DNA of 64,000 nt from Bradyrhizobium barranii subsp. barranii (GCF_017565645.3 NZ_CP086136.1:5873501-5937500), one strand, 5' to 3'; shown: positions 25,497 to 35,004, counted from the stretch's first letter. Program-made: numbers and translations. The notes: generated from the sequence alone by a model not told the origin.

Positions 25497-27101
25497 CTAG
25501 ATCGGCACGCTCTGCGGCCGCTTCCACCGCACCCACCAGGCTACGATCAGCCGGGTCAGCGTGAAGGCGGTGAACACCGTGGTGATGATGCCGATGCCGA
25601 GCGTCACGGCAAAGCCGCGCACCGGGCCGGTGCCGATGTAGAACAGCACGGCGGCGGCAATGAAAGTGGTGATGTTGGAATCGAGGATGGTCGCAAGCGC
25701 CCGCTTGAATCCGGCGTCGATCGCCGAAATCGCATTGCGGCCACCCCGCAGCTCCTCACGGATGCGCTCGTAGATCAGCACGTTGGAGTCGACCGCGATG
25801 CCGACGGTGAGCACGATGCCGGCGATGCCGGGCAGCGTCAGCGTGGCGTTGAGCAGCGACAACAGGCCGAAGATCATGGCGACGTTGATCGCCACCGCGA
25901 TGTTCGCGAACACGCCGAACAGCCGGTAGGTCAGCAGCATGAAGATGATGACGAGGATCGAGCCGACGTAAGCCGCAAGCTCACCCTTCTCGATCGAGTC
26001 CTGGCCGAGGCCCGGACCGACGGTGCGTTCCTCGACCACCGTGAGCGGCGCCGGCAGCGCGCCGGCGCGCAACAGGATCGCGAGATCGTTGGCCGATTGC
26101 ACCGTGAAATTGCCGGAGATCTGGCCCTGGCCGCCGGTGATGGGCTCGCGGATGACGGGCGCCGAGATCACCTTGTTGTCGAGCACGATCGCGAAGGGCA
26201 GTCCGACGTTTTCCTGCGTGGCCTGCGCGAACTTGCGCGCGCCCGAGGTGTTGAACTTGAAGCTGACGACCGGCTCACCCGTCCGCTGGTCGAAGCTCGC
26301 CTGGGCGTCGGTCAGGTCGCCACCGGCGACCAGCACCTGCTTCTTGACCACATAGGGCGTGGGCGGCGGCGAGGCGCTCATCAGCAGCTCGGATTCCGGC
26401 GGCAACCTGCCCTGCTGAGCCTGATCCGGCGGCACGGACGCATCGACCATGCGGAATTCCATCTTCGCGGTCTTGCCGAGCAATTCCTTCAGGCGGGTCG
26501 GATCCTGAAGACCTGGGACCTGCACCAGGATGCGGTCGTTGCCCTGGCGCTGGATGACCGGCTCGACGGTGCCGAGCTCGTTGACGCGGCGCTCGACGAT
26601 CTGAATCGACTGCTCGATGGTCTTGCGCATGCGGTCGAGCATCGCAGCCTGCGGAATCGCCAGGCGGATCACGCCGCCGCCGGCATCGGTCACCTCAAGG
26701 TCGCGCTGACCGCTGGATCCCATCAGTCCGCCCAGTGGCTGGGACAGCTCGCGAAGCTTGGCGAGCGCCGGCTGCACGTCGGATTCCTTGGTGATGCGAA
26801 CCTCGGCCGCGTCGTTGCGCACGGTCACGCCGCCGGTGAATCCGATCTTGGCATCGCGCAGCGTCCGGCGGACGTCGTCGCGGACCTGGTCCAGCCTCTC
26901 CTTCTTCACATAGCTCGAATCGACCTCGAGCAGCAGATAGGAGCCGCCCTGGAGGTCGAGGCCGAGCACGAGCCGGCGCTGCGCCCAGGCGGGCCAGGTC
27001 TTGACCTGCGCTTCGGGGAAGACGTTCGGCACCGCGCAGAGGCACACGATCAGCGCCGTCAGGATAATCCCGAGCGCCTTCCACCGCGTGAAATACAACA
27101 T
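25497..27101 (-). CDS. secD: Protein translocase subunit SecD
   Basis: 534 aa. N-terminal helix, then the large P1 head with LVLGLDLQGGSYLLLEV (the D1 'GLDLxGG' motif), then the C-terminal membrane domain with 'LNATLTLPGIAGIVLTVGIAVDSNVLIYERIREELR' (D4 region) and 'TTFIAAAVLFYIGTGPVRGFAVTLGIGI'. Works with SecF and YajC at the Sec translocon. It lies 46 bp after yajC. Confidence 0.97.
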   Translation of the reverse strand: MLYFTRWKALGIILTALIVCLCAVPNVFPEAQVKTWPAWAQRRLVLGLDLQGGSYLLLEVDSSYVKKERLDQVRDDVRRTLRDAKIGFTGGVTVRNDAAEVRITKESDVQPALAKLRELSQPLGGLMGSSGQRDLEVTDAGGGVIRLAIPQAAMLDRMRKTIEQSIQIVERRVNELGTVEPVIQRQGNDRILVQVPGLQDPTRLKELLGKTAKMEFRMVDASVPPDQAQQGRLPPESELLMSASPPPTPYVVKKQVLVAGGDLTDAQASFDQRTGEPVVSFKFNTSGARKFAQATQENVGLPFAIVLDNKVISAPVIREPITGGQGQISGNFTVQSANDLAILLRAGALPAPLTVVEERTVGPGLGQDSIEKGELAAYVGSILVIIFMLLTYRLFGVFANIAVAINVAMIFGLLSLLNATLTLPGIAGIVLTVGIAVDSNVLIYERIREELRGGRNAISAIDAGFKRALATILDSNITTFIAAAVLFYIGTGPVRGFAVTLGIGIITTVFTAFTLTRLIVAWWVRWKRPQSVPI

Positions 27102-27147
27102 CGACTGGACCTGTCAGATCAGGAGATTGGGATGCTCGCGGAAGCGC

Positions 27148-27522
27148 TCACTTCGACGCGGCGTCGTCCTTGGCGGCTTCCTTGCTATCCTTGGATTCCT
27201 TGGCCGGCTCGCCCTTCGCGCGCACGCCCGAGATCATCTGGCGCATCTGCCGCACGCGCACGCCGTCGGAAATCTCGAACTCGATCTGGTCGTCGTCGAC
27301 GACCTTGGTGACCTTGCCGACGAGGCCGCCCGAGGTCACGACGGTGTCGCCGCGGCGGATGTTCTTCACGAGGTCGGCATGGTCGCGCACCTTCTTCTGC
27401 TGCGGGCGCAGAATCAGGAAGTACATGATCACGAAGATCAGGGCGAACGGCAGCAGCGACATCAACATGCTGTTGGTGTCGCCGGCGCCCGCGGCCTGGG
27501 CATACGCAGGGGTAATGAACAT
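27148..27522 (-). CDS. yajC: Preprotein translocase subunit YajC
   Basis: 124 aa. One N-terminal membrane helix (MSLLPFALIFVIMYFLIL) followed by RPQQKK and the family signature 'IRRGDTVVTSGGLVGKVTKV'. The C-terminal 25 residues are Lys/Glu/Asp/Ala-rich and probably disordered. YajC associates with SecDF. First gene of the minus-strand yajC-secD-secF operon; divergent from the DUF815 ATPase gene. Confidence 0.96.
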   Translation of the reverse strand: MFITPAYAQAAGAGDTNSMLMSLLPFALIFVIMYFLILRPQQKKVRDHADLVKNIRRGDTVVTSGGLVGKVTKVVDDDQIEFEISDGVRVRQMRQMISGVRAKGEPAKESKDSKEAAKDDAASK

Positions 27523-27703
27523 TCGGACGATCCTCGTGGAAACGGGGGAAAACCGGTCAGGCCCTCAAAGGCGACCGGTTCGGTCAAATTCGCGCGGACT
27601 ATAGCGGCCATTGCCCCAATTGCAACGCTGCCAGACCGTCGATTTGGCCACCTTGCGGCGCGCCCTCAGGCCCGATAAGGCTGCGTTCTCAGGAACTTCG
27701 GAC

Positions 27704-28696
27704 ATGCCCAAAAAACCAAGCAAAAGCCCGGCCGGCAAAGGCCCCCGCACCCCTGCCAGGACGCCTGCCCGCGTCGCGGCAAAACGTCCCAAGGCCCCCC
27801 CCAAGGCAGTCGCTAGCCCTGCCCCGGACCTCCCCCAGGATCGCATCGTCCGCGCGCTGGAGACGATCGCGGCGCACCTCGCCGCCCAGGGCAAGCCGGC
27901 CGTCGAACGCGAATCGTTCGAGCGGGCGGACGCCTATGTCTGGCACCCCGACGGCCGCCTCGCTGCGGTGCCGCGGGTCAGCCGCGTCGAGCTGTTCCTG
28001 CTGAAGGGAGTCGACCGGATGCGCGACATCCTGATGGAGAACACCGAGCGTTTCGCCAACGGCCTGCCGGCCAACAATGCCCTGCTCTGGGGCGCGCGCG
28101 GCATGGGCAAGTCGTCGCTGGTGAAGGCGGCGCATGCCAGCATCAACGCGGAGCGCAAGGCCGCCGATAAGCTGAAGCTGATCGAGATCCATCGCGAGGA
28201 CATCGAGAGCCTGCCCGCGCTGATGGAGCAGCTGCGCGCCTCGTCCTTCTACTTCATCGTGTTCTGCGACGACCTCTCCTTCGACGGCAATGATGCGTCC
28301 TACAAGTCGCTCAAGGCGGTGCTCGAAGGCGGCATCGAGGGCCGGCCCGAGAACGTCATCCTCTACGCCACTTCCAACCGCCGCCATCTGCTGGCGCGCG
28401 AGATGATCGAGAACGAGCGTTCGACCGCGATCAATCCCGGCGAAGCGGTCGAGGAGAAGGTCTCGTTGTCGGATCGCTTCGGCCTGTGGCTCGGCTTCCA
28501 CCGCTGCAGCCAGGACGAATATCTCGCCATGGTGCGGGGCTATTGCAGCCATTTCGGCATTGAGGTCGACGACGAGGCGCTGGAGCGCGAGGCGCTGGAA
28601 TGGTCGACCACGCGCGGCTCGCGCTCGGGCCGTGTTGCCTGGCAGTTCGTGCAGGAGCTTGCGGGGCGGCTCGGCGTGAAGCTGACGGTGAATTAG
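27704..28696 (+). CDS. DUF815 ATP-binding protein
   Basis: 330 aa from ATG 27704 (AGGAAC upstream). The first 45 residues are Lys/Pro/Ala-rich and likely disordered. Then comes a P-loop ATPase: Walker A GARGMGKSSLVKA, Walker B YFIVFCDDLSFD, and a sensor 'NVILYATSNRRHL'. The ending SDRFGLWLGFHRCSQDEYLAMVRGY is the DUF815 (AAA-like, COG2607) signature. The family is broadly conserved near secDF/yajC in alphaproteobacteria and has no established function. Confidence 0.9.
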   Translation: MPKKPSKSPAGKGPRTPARTPARVAAKRPKAPPKAVASPAPDLPQDRIVRALETIAAHLAAQGKPAVERESFERADAYVWHPDGRLAAVPRVSRVELFLLKGVDRMRDILMENTERFANGLPANNALLWGARGMGKSSLVKAAHASINAERKAADKLKLIEIHREDIESLPALMEQLRASSFYFIVFCDDLSFDGNDASYKSLKAVLEGGIEGRPENVILYATSNRRHLLAREMIENERSTAINPGEAVEEKVSLSDRFGLWLGFHRCSQDEYLAMVRGYCSHFGIEVDDEALEREALEWSTTRGSRSGRVAWQFVQELAGRLGVKLTVN

Positions 28697-28980
28697 CGGT
28701 CGGATCGCCACCCGGCTACGTGCCGCCCTTCCCCGAAGGCGGAGGGTCAAGGGCGCGTGCCTCGCTTCGTCACCATGTGCCGGGTCGGCGTGGCGGTACT
28801 TTCAGGCGCGGCGGGCGAGATCGCAAAGGAATCGCGCGCGAAGGCGACGCCTGCTACGCGCCGGCACTACGGCCTCGGTGGTGGTCACCGGAGCGAGCTT
28901 CGACGGGGACCAGGTGCCACCGGTTGCCCGCGTGTTGCAAAGAATGATCAGCAAACTGACAAGCCGCAGCTTGATTGCTG
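28697..28980. other. Intergenic spacer without recognised features
   Basis: About 280 bp between the DUF815 gene and the convergent beta-barrel gene. Short frames exist but lack ribosome sites and family resemblance. I see no strong terminator or RNA structure. Confidence 0.35.
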
Positions 28981-30099
28981 CTAGTATTTTCTGACGATGG
29001 GCTTTGTCGTCGGAGGTGCTCCGGGCGCGGGCGGCGAGATAGAGAAGGTGACCCAGGTATTCCAGCCTGATGGCCGGTTTTCCGCAGCGAACTCACCGTA
29101 GGCCTTTAAATTGAGATAGCCCTGCATGTCGCCGACCGGAAACAGGAATCCAATCTGGGGGCCGATGCCGACCACTTGGGACTGGAAGCAGCCGACGCGG
29201 TCGCCTGAACCGCTGTCGCAGCCGAGCTCCTTGTAGACATACCCCACGAGTCCAACCATGACCTGCTTCGACAGGAATTGCGATGCACCCCAGTCGAAGT
29301 GCATGTCGACGCCATTCTGATACTGCGTTGCAGTGTTCTTGAAATTGTAGGTGAAGCCGAGCACGCCGGAGAATTCGTGGCCGGTCTGCGGATTGAAATA
29401 GGTGTAGCCGCCGCCGACGTCGATCGCGCTGTGTCCGATGCCTATATTCGACAGGCGATCGGATTGGTAAGCGCCAACCGGGATGTCGCCCATGATATAG
29501 GTCATGTAGTTGTGGACCCCGGCGTTCCAGCGCAATTGGAATACCGGCGCGACATCCCCAAAGCCCCATGTGGTGTCGCTGATGGTGTCGGACCGCGCGA
29601 AGGGGACGTTGTTGCCGAGAGGGCCCGTGAGCACGCCTGACAAGGTGCCTGCCAGGCTGGTGCCGACGACGCCGTAGGCTGCTAACAGGGACACGGACGC
29701 CTGGCCGCCGAGAACCGGCGTCGCGAATACATAGGTTGGGATCACAAAGCCAAGATCGCCCGTGGCGTTGACGTTCAAATTCAGTTTTGCGTCGAGGGTA
29801 ACATTGGCCGGAACCCTGTTGAGCGTGAACTCGCGCGCACGCGCGACGTCGGCGCCGGCGGAGACAGAGGTGTGATAGTAAATGTTTGCCAGCGACCAAC
29901 CCGGCTGCTGCGGCGTGGCCGCCAGACTTCCAAAGAAACCGGGGACCCAGAAGCTGACGCCGCCTTCATCGGCCAACGCACAATGGTAAAAACCAACGAT
30001 CGCGGACGTCAAGACGAATGCAGCAACGCCAAGTCTGCGTCGACGTGCTGATTTCGATCGCTCACTCTGCCCCGCCGCCAGTGCAATGCTCACCGTCAT
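28981..30099 (-). CDS. SphA-like outer-membrane beta-barrel protein
   Basis: 372 aa from ATG 30099. A long basic N-terminus leads to a signal peptide (about residues 24-45, ending HCALA). The mature part, opening 'DEGGVSFWVPGFFGSLAATPQQPGWSLANIYYH', is the SphA / 'MetA-pathway of phenol degradation' family of outer-membrane proteins: many short amphipathic strands and a GxxDFGLSQ-like pattern of Gly-rich turns. Such proteins are thought to pass hydrophobic or aromatic compounds across the outer membrane. The C-terminal residue Tyr after Lys is unusual for a barrel (Phe/Trp more common). It is divergent from the second barrel gene at 30945. Confidence 0.72.
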   Translation of the reverse strand: MTVSIALAAGQSERSKSARRRRLGVAAFVLTSAIVGFYHCALADEGGVSFWVPGFFGSLAATPQQPGWSLANIYYHTSVSAGADVARAREFTLNRVPANVTLDAKLNLNVNATGDLGFVIPTYVFATPVLGGQASVSLLAAYGVVGTSLAGTLSGVLTGPLGNNVPFARSDTISDTTWGFGDVAPVFQLRWNAGVHNYMTYIMGDIPVGAYQSDRLSNIGIGHSAIDVGGGYTYFNPQTGHEFSGVLGFTYNFKNTATQYQNGVDMHFDWGASQFLSKQVMVGLVGYVYKELGCDSGSGDRVGCFQSQVVGIGPQIGFLFPVGDMQGYLNLKAYGEFAAENRPSGWNTWVTFSISPPAPGAPPTTKPIVRKY

Positions 30100-30944
30100 G
30101 TCGTGCCTCGTAAGATGTGTTACCTCCGAATACAATCCGGCGACAGCGTACCCCCGAGGCGATCGGGGCTCATCATGTAAAATTCAACGGGGATAGATCT
30201 GTCGCAAGAAAGATCAATGCTGCGACCAAAGAGCCACATGCGATAACCCAAGTCCGATCGGGTGCCACGGCAGACCTGCTGCAACCCTCTCAGCTGGAAT
30301 TGTTGAGTATGCAGTTTGTGCCACTGATTCTATTTTCGGACCCCACCAACGAGTGAAAAAAAAGCAAGCTCGCATCGCCGTTCGCCGGCGTCTCTTGCTG
30401 CAACGCGATGCCAGCCGTTGCTAGGTCGCATATTGAGCCTCACGACTGCTTATTGGTAATCGAGTGTGACCAAGAGCAAAGTTGCCAGACGGTGAACCTC
30501 AAGCTCACGCTCGTCTGCGTCATTCTAGCGTAAGTCTTCGCCGCACCTGTGGCCGCTGGCCCATTCGAGGATACCGTCGATGCTCACGCCAGAAGCGATT
30601 ACGCCAAGGCCCTGTACGGCCAAAGCGTGGGGAAGCCGGCTAGGCAGCAACCTCCTCGTTAGCCGAAACTTCTATTGCGGTGCTGATGACCGCCTTGGGC
30701 ACAAATTCCAATGCTTCACTGCCAGATCGCCCAGCGCGTTCTCAAACAGGAGACGATCGCAAAGTCAGACAACGATGTTCACTTAAAGAACACGAAGCGG
30801 CACGAAGACTCAATTTCGTTGTGGCCGAAATGTCACCTGCATCGACATAGCAAGCTAGGCTTGATGCATATCAAACAAGTTGATTGGTCAGAGACCTTCT
30901 TGGTCATATGTTTGCGAGTTGTGGCCGACCTTGAGGAGGCGACA
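30100..30944. other. 845-bp divergent intergenic region with FixK-type box
   Basis: No convincing gene: frames present (for example 30580-30786) lack ribosome sites and any family likeness. Base composition is lower in GC than the surrounding genes, as in other parts of this accessory segment. The right end holds a TTGAT-N4-ATCAA box and the ribosome site of the double-barrel gene; the left end holds the promoter of the SphA-like gene. Confidence 0.4.
30861..30874. promoter_or_regulatory. FNR/FixK-type box upstream of the double-barrel gene
   Basis: TTGATGCATATCAA is a perfect TTGAT-N4-ATCAA dyad, 70 bp upstream of the GTG start at 30945. This position fits activation from around -41 of a promoter whose transcript has a short leader. 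In Bradyrhizobium such boxes are bound by FixK-class CRP/FNR regulators under low oxygen. Confidence 0.65.
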
Positions 30945-32384
30945 GTGCAGAGAGTTTTCCTCATTTGCATCGCGGCAGGATTGTTGAGCGGACCCGCTCT
31001 TGCGTCCGACCTGCCCATCAAAGCTCCGATATACAAAGCACCAATCGCGGCACCATTGTATAATTGGGGAGGGTTTTATGTTGGTGCCAACTTCGGTGGA
31101 GGATGGTCCAACGGCAGCCTGAACATTCCCGGCAACAATCTGTATGGCGGCCTGACCGAATTCGTTGGAGGCGTGCAGGCGGGCTATAACTTCCAGGCCG
31201 GCCACTTTCTGTTTGGTGTCGAAGGTGAGTTCGATGGAGCCGGCTTCGGTCATCCGGTCTTTCCTGCTCCGACATTAGCCTTTGTAGACCAGCACTGGAT
31301 CGGCACCGTGGCGGGCCGTGTCGGCCTCGTGGATGATCGATGGCTCGTATTCGCCAAGCTTGGCGGCGGCTGGGTCAACAGCAGCGCTACTTTGAACCTC
31401 CCCGGCGCCGCTTGGAACGGGACCAGCACGAACACCGGCTGGTTGGCGGGCGCTGGCATCGAATACGGCTTCAAGTCGCATTGGACCGTCAAACTCGAAT
31501 ACGATTATCTTGGGCTATCGAACTGGCGTTCTCCCACCGTCCCCTCGGTCGCTTTGAACCGCGACCTACAAATGGTCAAAGCTGGCATCAATTATAAATT
31601 CGAAAGCGGCCTTCCTGCGGTGGCCGAGGCGCCGAAGCATTCCCACGAGCCTTCGGACGACGAAGATCTACAGAAGAAATCACAAAACCCGATCGCGGAT
31701 TTGGTCAGCGTGCCGTTTCAGAGCAACACCAATTTCAATACCGGACCATTCAATCGCACTCAGGAAGTACTCAACATTCAACCCGTCGTGCCCATGCATT
31801 TAAACGATGACTGGAACGTAATCTCACGTACGATCATTCCGCTGGTGAGCCAGCCGAGTCCGTTCTTCGACAGTAGCACCAACGGGATTGGCGACGTTAC
31901 TCAATCGTTGTTTGTGTCCCCCGTGCATCCCGGGCCGCTGATCTGGGGCGTGGGACCAGTCTTCACCGTTCCGTCCGCAAACGATCCCATCCTCGGGACC
32001 GGTAAATTTTTGTTCGGCCCAACGGCCGTGTTAGTGGTCACGCCGCCACATTGGGTGATCGGTGTATTGCTCAATAACCAGTGGTCGGTCGGCGGCAATC
32101 CGCTGCGACCGCCTGTCAACGCCTTCCTCGCCCAGCCCTTCGCCAACTACAACATGGCGCACGGCTGGTACCTGAACACGTCACCCATCATCACCGCGGA
32201 TTGGCTCGCGGCGTCGGGGGAGCGGTGGACAGTGCCGGTCGGCGGCGGTATCGGTCGGGTTTTCAGAGTGGGTGATCAACCGATCAACGCATCGATTCAA
32301 GCCTATTACAACGTGATACGTCCGACTGGCGCTCCGGCCTGGTCACTGCGAACTACTGTCGCGTTGCTGTTCCCGGTTAATTGA
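30945..32384 (+). CDS. Double beta-barrel outer-membrane protein (Omp31-like + transporter-like)
   Basis: 479 aa from GTG 30945, chosen because GAGGAGG lies 5-6 bases upstream and a signal peptide follows at once (RVFLICIAAGLLSGPALA). Residues about 20-220 are an Omp31/Omp25-type 8-strand porin-like barrel (KAPIYNWGGFYVGANFGGGW ... GYNFQAGHFLFGVEGEFD ... LEYDYLGL ... AGINYKF). After a charged linker (HSHEPSDDEDLQKKSQ) residues 245-479 form a second barrel of the 'transporter/neuromedin-U-like' type (NIQPVVPMHLNDDWNVISRTIIPL ... GIGDVTQSLFVSP ... GWYLNTSPIITADW ... LFPVN). Each half is normally a separate protein. A FixK-type box precedes it. Confidence 0.75.
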   Translation: MQRVFLICIAAGLLSGPALASDLPIKAPIYKAPIAAPLYNWGGFYVGANFGGGWSNGSLNIPGNNLYGGLTEFVGGVQAGYNFQAGHFLFGVEGEFDGAGFGHPVFPAPTLAFVDQHWIGTVAGRVGLVDDRWLVFAKLGGGWVNSSATLNLPGAAWNGTSTNTGWLAGAGIEYGFKSHWTVKLEYDYLGLSNWRSPTVPSVALNRDLQMVKAGINYKFESGLPAVAEAPKHSHEPSDDEDLQKKSQNPIADLVSVPFQSNTNFNTGPFNRTQEVLNIQPVVPMHLNDDWNVISRTIIPLVSQPSPFFDSSTNGIGDVTQSLFVSPVHPGPLIWGVGPVFTVPSANDPILGTGKFLFGPTAVLVVTPPHWVIGVLLNNQWSVGGNPLRPPVNAFLAQPFANYNMAHGWYLNTSPIITADWLAASGERWTVPVGGGIGRVFRVGDQPINASIQAYYNVIRPTGAPAWSLRTTVALLFPVN

Positions 32385-32590
32385 CACGGCAACCTGGCGC
32401 GCAACGAGACTTGTGTCTCGGTGTCCGAAGTGGATGATCGCGTCCTTTGTACTGTGGGCGGACAATTTCCCGACGCCGCGTAATACGGTCCACCTTGGAC
32501 TCGGTTCGGTTCAGAACAAATCTCCGATTGGCAGAATACATCCGAGGTCAAGATCGCTCCGGAATTTGCGTGGCGCCACCAACAGCTAGT

Positions 32591-33244
32591 TCAACGCAGA
32601 ATCGTCACACCATGCGTCTGCAATGCCTCAATGATACCGTCGAAGATCAGCGCAACGCCCATCGCAGAGACGAAGAAGCCAACTATTCGGGTGATAGCAT
32701 CGATCCCCATTGCGCCGAGCTTGTCGAAAAGTTTCCCGGCATATGCCAGACACAGGTAGGTGACGACCATCGTCGCGAAAATAGCCACGACGATCGCTAC
32801 GAAAGAGGCCAGTTCCGCTGATGATCGCTTAATCGTGGCAGTCATGCCGAGGATGGTGGCGATAGCGCCTGGTCCGCACATGAGCGGCATCGCAAGCGGC
32901 ACGAAAGCTATGTTACCGCTCTGATCCGCGCCGCTGGCCGGAATCACGCCACCGGAAGCGGATGGTGAAAATAGTTCAAAGCCGATCTTCATCAGGATGA
33001 TCCCGCCGACGATGCGGACCATGCTCAGCGGCACGCCGAACAAGCGTAGGATCAGCGTTCCGAAGATCAAGAAAAAGAGAGATAGAAGCAGCGCATAGAG
33101 GCAAGCTTTCCATGCCACCTTGCGATGTGTGGCGGCGTCCTTGCCTTCCAGCATCTTCAGATAGACCGGCAGGACCTCGAACGGATTTATTATCGCGAGC
33201 AAAGTCGCGAACGTACCCACGAACAGCGAGAGTTCATGACCCAT
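32591..33244 (-). CDS. MarC-family integral membrane protein
   Basis: 217 aa with six hydrophobic helices. Signatures: N-terminal 'FVGTFATLLAIINPFEVLPVYLKM', central 'SMVRIVGGIILMKIGFELF' and 'FVPLAMPLMCGPGAIATILGM', the last being the conserved MarC loop. MarC/YchE/YhgN proteins are inner-membrane proteins of uncertain function; earlier links to multiple antibiotic resistance were withdrawn. The ATG is 12 bp after the aquaporin gene's stop, so the pair is probably one transcript. Confidence 0.9.
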   Translation of the reverse strand: MGHELSLFVGTFATLLAIINPFEVLPVYLKMLEGKDAATHRKVAWKACLYALLLSLFFLIFGTLILRLFGVPLSMVRIVGGIILMKIGFELFSPSASGGVIPASGADQSGNIAFVPLAMPLMCGPGAIATILGMTATIKRSSAELASFVAIVVAIFATMVVTYLCLAYAGKLFDKLGAMGIDAITRIVGFFVSAMGVALIFDGIIEALQTHGVTILR

Positions 33245-33256
33245 TATGCCTGCGCC

Positions 33257-34066
33257 TCACCCTTTCTCCGGGTGCTCGACTTCGGTGAAAAGGCTCCCCT
33301 GTGCCGCACCTGAGCCTGCGCGGCCGCCGCCGGCACCGCGGAGCACCCATGCTGCACCCACTGCGAGAACTGCACCCACGAGTGGACCTGCGACATACAC
33401 CCAATAGCTCGTGAAGTCGGTCGCGATTAAGTTCGGGCCGAACGTGCGCGCTGGGTTCATCGACGCTCCCGAGATAGGGCTCCCCCACAGCCCGGCGAGT
33501 GCAATGTACGCGCCGACGCCGATCGCGCCGATGATCCCGATGTTCTGAGCGCCTGACGCCGTGCCGAGAATGACACTGACGAGACCGAGGGTCAGCACGG
33601 CCTCCATCAGGAACGCATCGGACGCGGAGTATCCCGACGCGGGATAGTTCGACCCGTAGCTGGCCGACACGTTGATCACGGCGTGCAGGAACAGTGCCGC
33701 GAGCGTCGCCCCGATCAACTGCACGACGATATATCCCGGTACGCGACGCCATGGGAAGTCGCCACGCACCGAGAACGCGATACTGACCGCGGGATTGAGA
33801 TGAGCGCCGGACACCTTGCCCATGAAGAGGATGATCGCCATCACCATCAGACCGGGTGCGACGACCGCAGCGGCACGGCTGATCGTGCCGGGAAAGGCCT
33901 GCCCCATCATGCCGCCACCGGCGGCCACGAGGACGAGGAAGAACGTTCCGAGCAGCTCCGAGAAGAGGCGGCGCCACTCTTGGTTCGGATCGTGGAAGTC
34001 GTTTAGCGACGCGACAAGCTCGTGATCCAGATGGCTCAGTGTTCTATCGGCCACTGTTTGCGCCAT
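33257..34066 (-). CDS. MIP-family channel (aquaporin-like)
   Basis: 269 aa. Six helices and the two half-helix signatures SGAHLNPAVS and SGASMNPART, with both NPA motifs intact and the selectivity-filter Arg right after the second. Length and residues around the filter resemble bacterial aquaporins more than glycerol facilitators, but this cannot be settled by eye. The N-terminal 35 residues are cytoplasmic and hydrophilic, longer than usual. It is transcribed with marC-like gene downstream; the ParB-like gene upstream is 115 bp away. Confidence 0.92.
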   Translation of the reverse strand: MAQTVADRTLSHLDHELVASLNDFHDPNQEWRRLFSELLGTFFLVLVAAGGGMMGQAFPGTISRAAAVVAPGLMVMAIILFMGKVSGAHLNPAVSIAFSVRGDFPWRRVPGYIVVQLIGATLAALFLHAVINVSASYGSNYPASGYSASDAFLMEAVLTLGLVSVILGTASGAQNIGIIGAIGVGAYIALAGLWGSPISGASMNPARTFGPNLIATDFTSYWVYVAGPLVGAVLAVGAAWVLRGAGGGRAGSGAAQGSLFTEVEHPEKG

Positions 34067-34181
34067 GAGCTACTCTTTCCTCTGGTCGATGCCGCTGTCC
34101 GTTAGCCTCTCGCACCAAGCCTGCACGGCTCGTCGGGTCATCGGCGCGCTTGCGGATTTTTCGAGCGGGATAGGCATGCCT

Positions 34182-34802
34182 TCAATCCTCCAAGACGGGA
34201 CCACACCAGCCGGGCAGGTAGCTCGCCTCCTCGTTTTTGGACAATTCCAGGGCTTGCTCGAGGGCTTCCTCGAAGTGGGTGTCTACGGTTTTGCGCTTGA
34301 CCCGGCGACGCAAAAAATCCGCCCACAAGAACTCGCTGAACGGCGTCGTGTCCTTGGCGTCCCCGCCGGCGCGCCGCAGTTCGCCCGCCAACGAGCGGAA
34401 CGGATCGTCAATAAGCCCGGCCACGGTCTTCGGCAAATCCTTGTAAGGGCGCAGACGGCCCTCGTCGTCGTACGAATGCATCCAGCTTTGATTGTCCAAG
34501 ACGAACCAGAACGAATCGGGCTCCAGCGTCCTGAGGTTTTTCACCACGGTAACCAATACCTCTTCGACCCCTTCTTCATGGAGCGCACGCGCCAGGTGGT
34601 GATGATCGATGACGTAGTGGCGGTCCTTCGGGCCAAGCACGACCGGGATCATGTGCTTGCCCAAGAACTCGGCTCCTTTCTCTTTGCTCTCGTCGCGCCA
34701 GCGCTTGCGCTTCTCCTTGACCTCCCGAATGCCGACCGTCATCTGGGTCGGGCGCAGGTCTGCGATCGCAACGGGCTTGAGAATGGGTTCACGGTCCGAC
34801 AT
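34182..34802 (-). CDS. ParB-like (ParBc_2) domain protein
   Basis: 206 aa from ATG 34802; a GTG at 34823 is a possible earlier start. Core residues 'LRPTQMTVGIREVKEKRKRW', 'IPVVLGPKDRHYVIDHHHLARALHEEG' and 'SFWFVLDNQSWMHSYDDEGRLRPYKDLPKTVAGLIDDPFRSLAG' match the ParB-like nuclease superfamily member ParBc_2, often labelled 'chromosome partitioning protein'. It lacks the helix-turn-helix of true ParB and is not next to parA, so a role in chromosome segregation is doubtful. Function unknown; the DHHH centre suggests nucleotide binding or hydrolysis. Confidence 0.75.
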   Translation of the reverse strand: MSDREPILKPVAIADLRPTQMTVGIREVKEKRKRWRDESKEKGAEFLGKHMIPVVLGPKDRHYVIDHHHLARALHEEGVEEVLVTVVKNLRTLEPDSFWFVLDNQSWMHSYDDEGRLRPYKDLPKTVAGLIDDPFRSLAGELRRAGGDAKDTTPFSEFLWADFLRRRVKRKTVDTHFEEALEQALELSKNEEASYLPGWCGPVLED

Positions 34803-34990
34803 CGTGCAGACTTCTTTGATCACTAGTCCGGAAATGTTCGCTTTTAGAAGACGTCATCGCCTCGTCAGCAACCGACCGCGAGGCCAGCCGCGTCCGGTTC
34901 GGTCCCGATCACCGGACATTCTCAGCGCCCGTCGGCAAAGCCCGCCTTTATAACAACGACCCTTCGTCGTGCTCACGGTGGACTATTCCA

Positions 34991-35004
34991 TTGATCTGGA
35001 TCAA
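34991..35004. promoter_or_regulatory. FNR/FixK-type box in the remnant region
   Basis: TTGATCTGGATCAA, a perfect TTGAT-N4-ATCAA dyad. It is 188 bp upstream of the ParB-like gene (minus) and 158 bp upstream of the GTG at 35162 (plus), so its present target is unclear; it may have served a gene now lost. Confidence 0.5.

Noticed and set aside
23941..25500. Long plus-strand frame opposite the Mth938-type gene and secF
   Set aside because: Shadow of conserved secF/Mth938 genes; no recognisable domain.
28757..28984. Small frame of 75 codons after the DUF815 gene
   Set aside because: No ribosome site, no signal peptide or family resemblance; lies in a spacer between convergent genes.
30580..30786. 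Small frame of 68 codons in the divergent region
   Set aside because: No ribosome site or homologous pattern; composition unlike neighbouring proteins.
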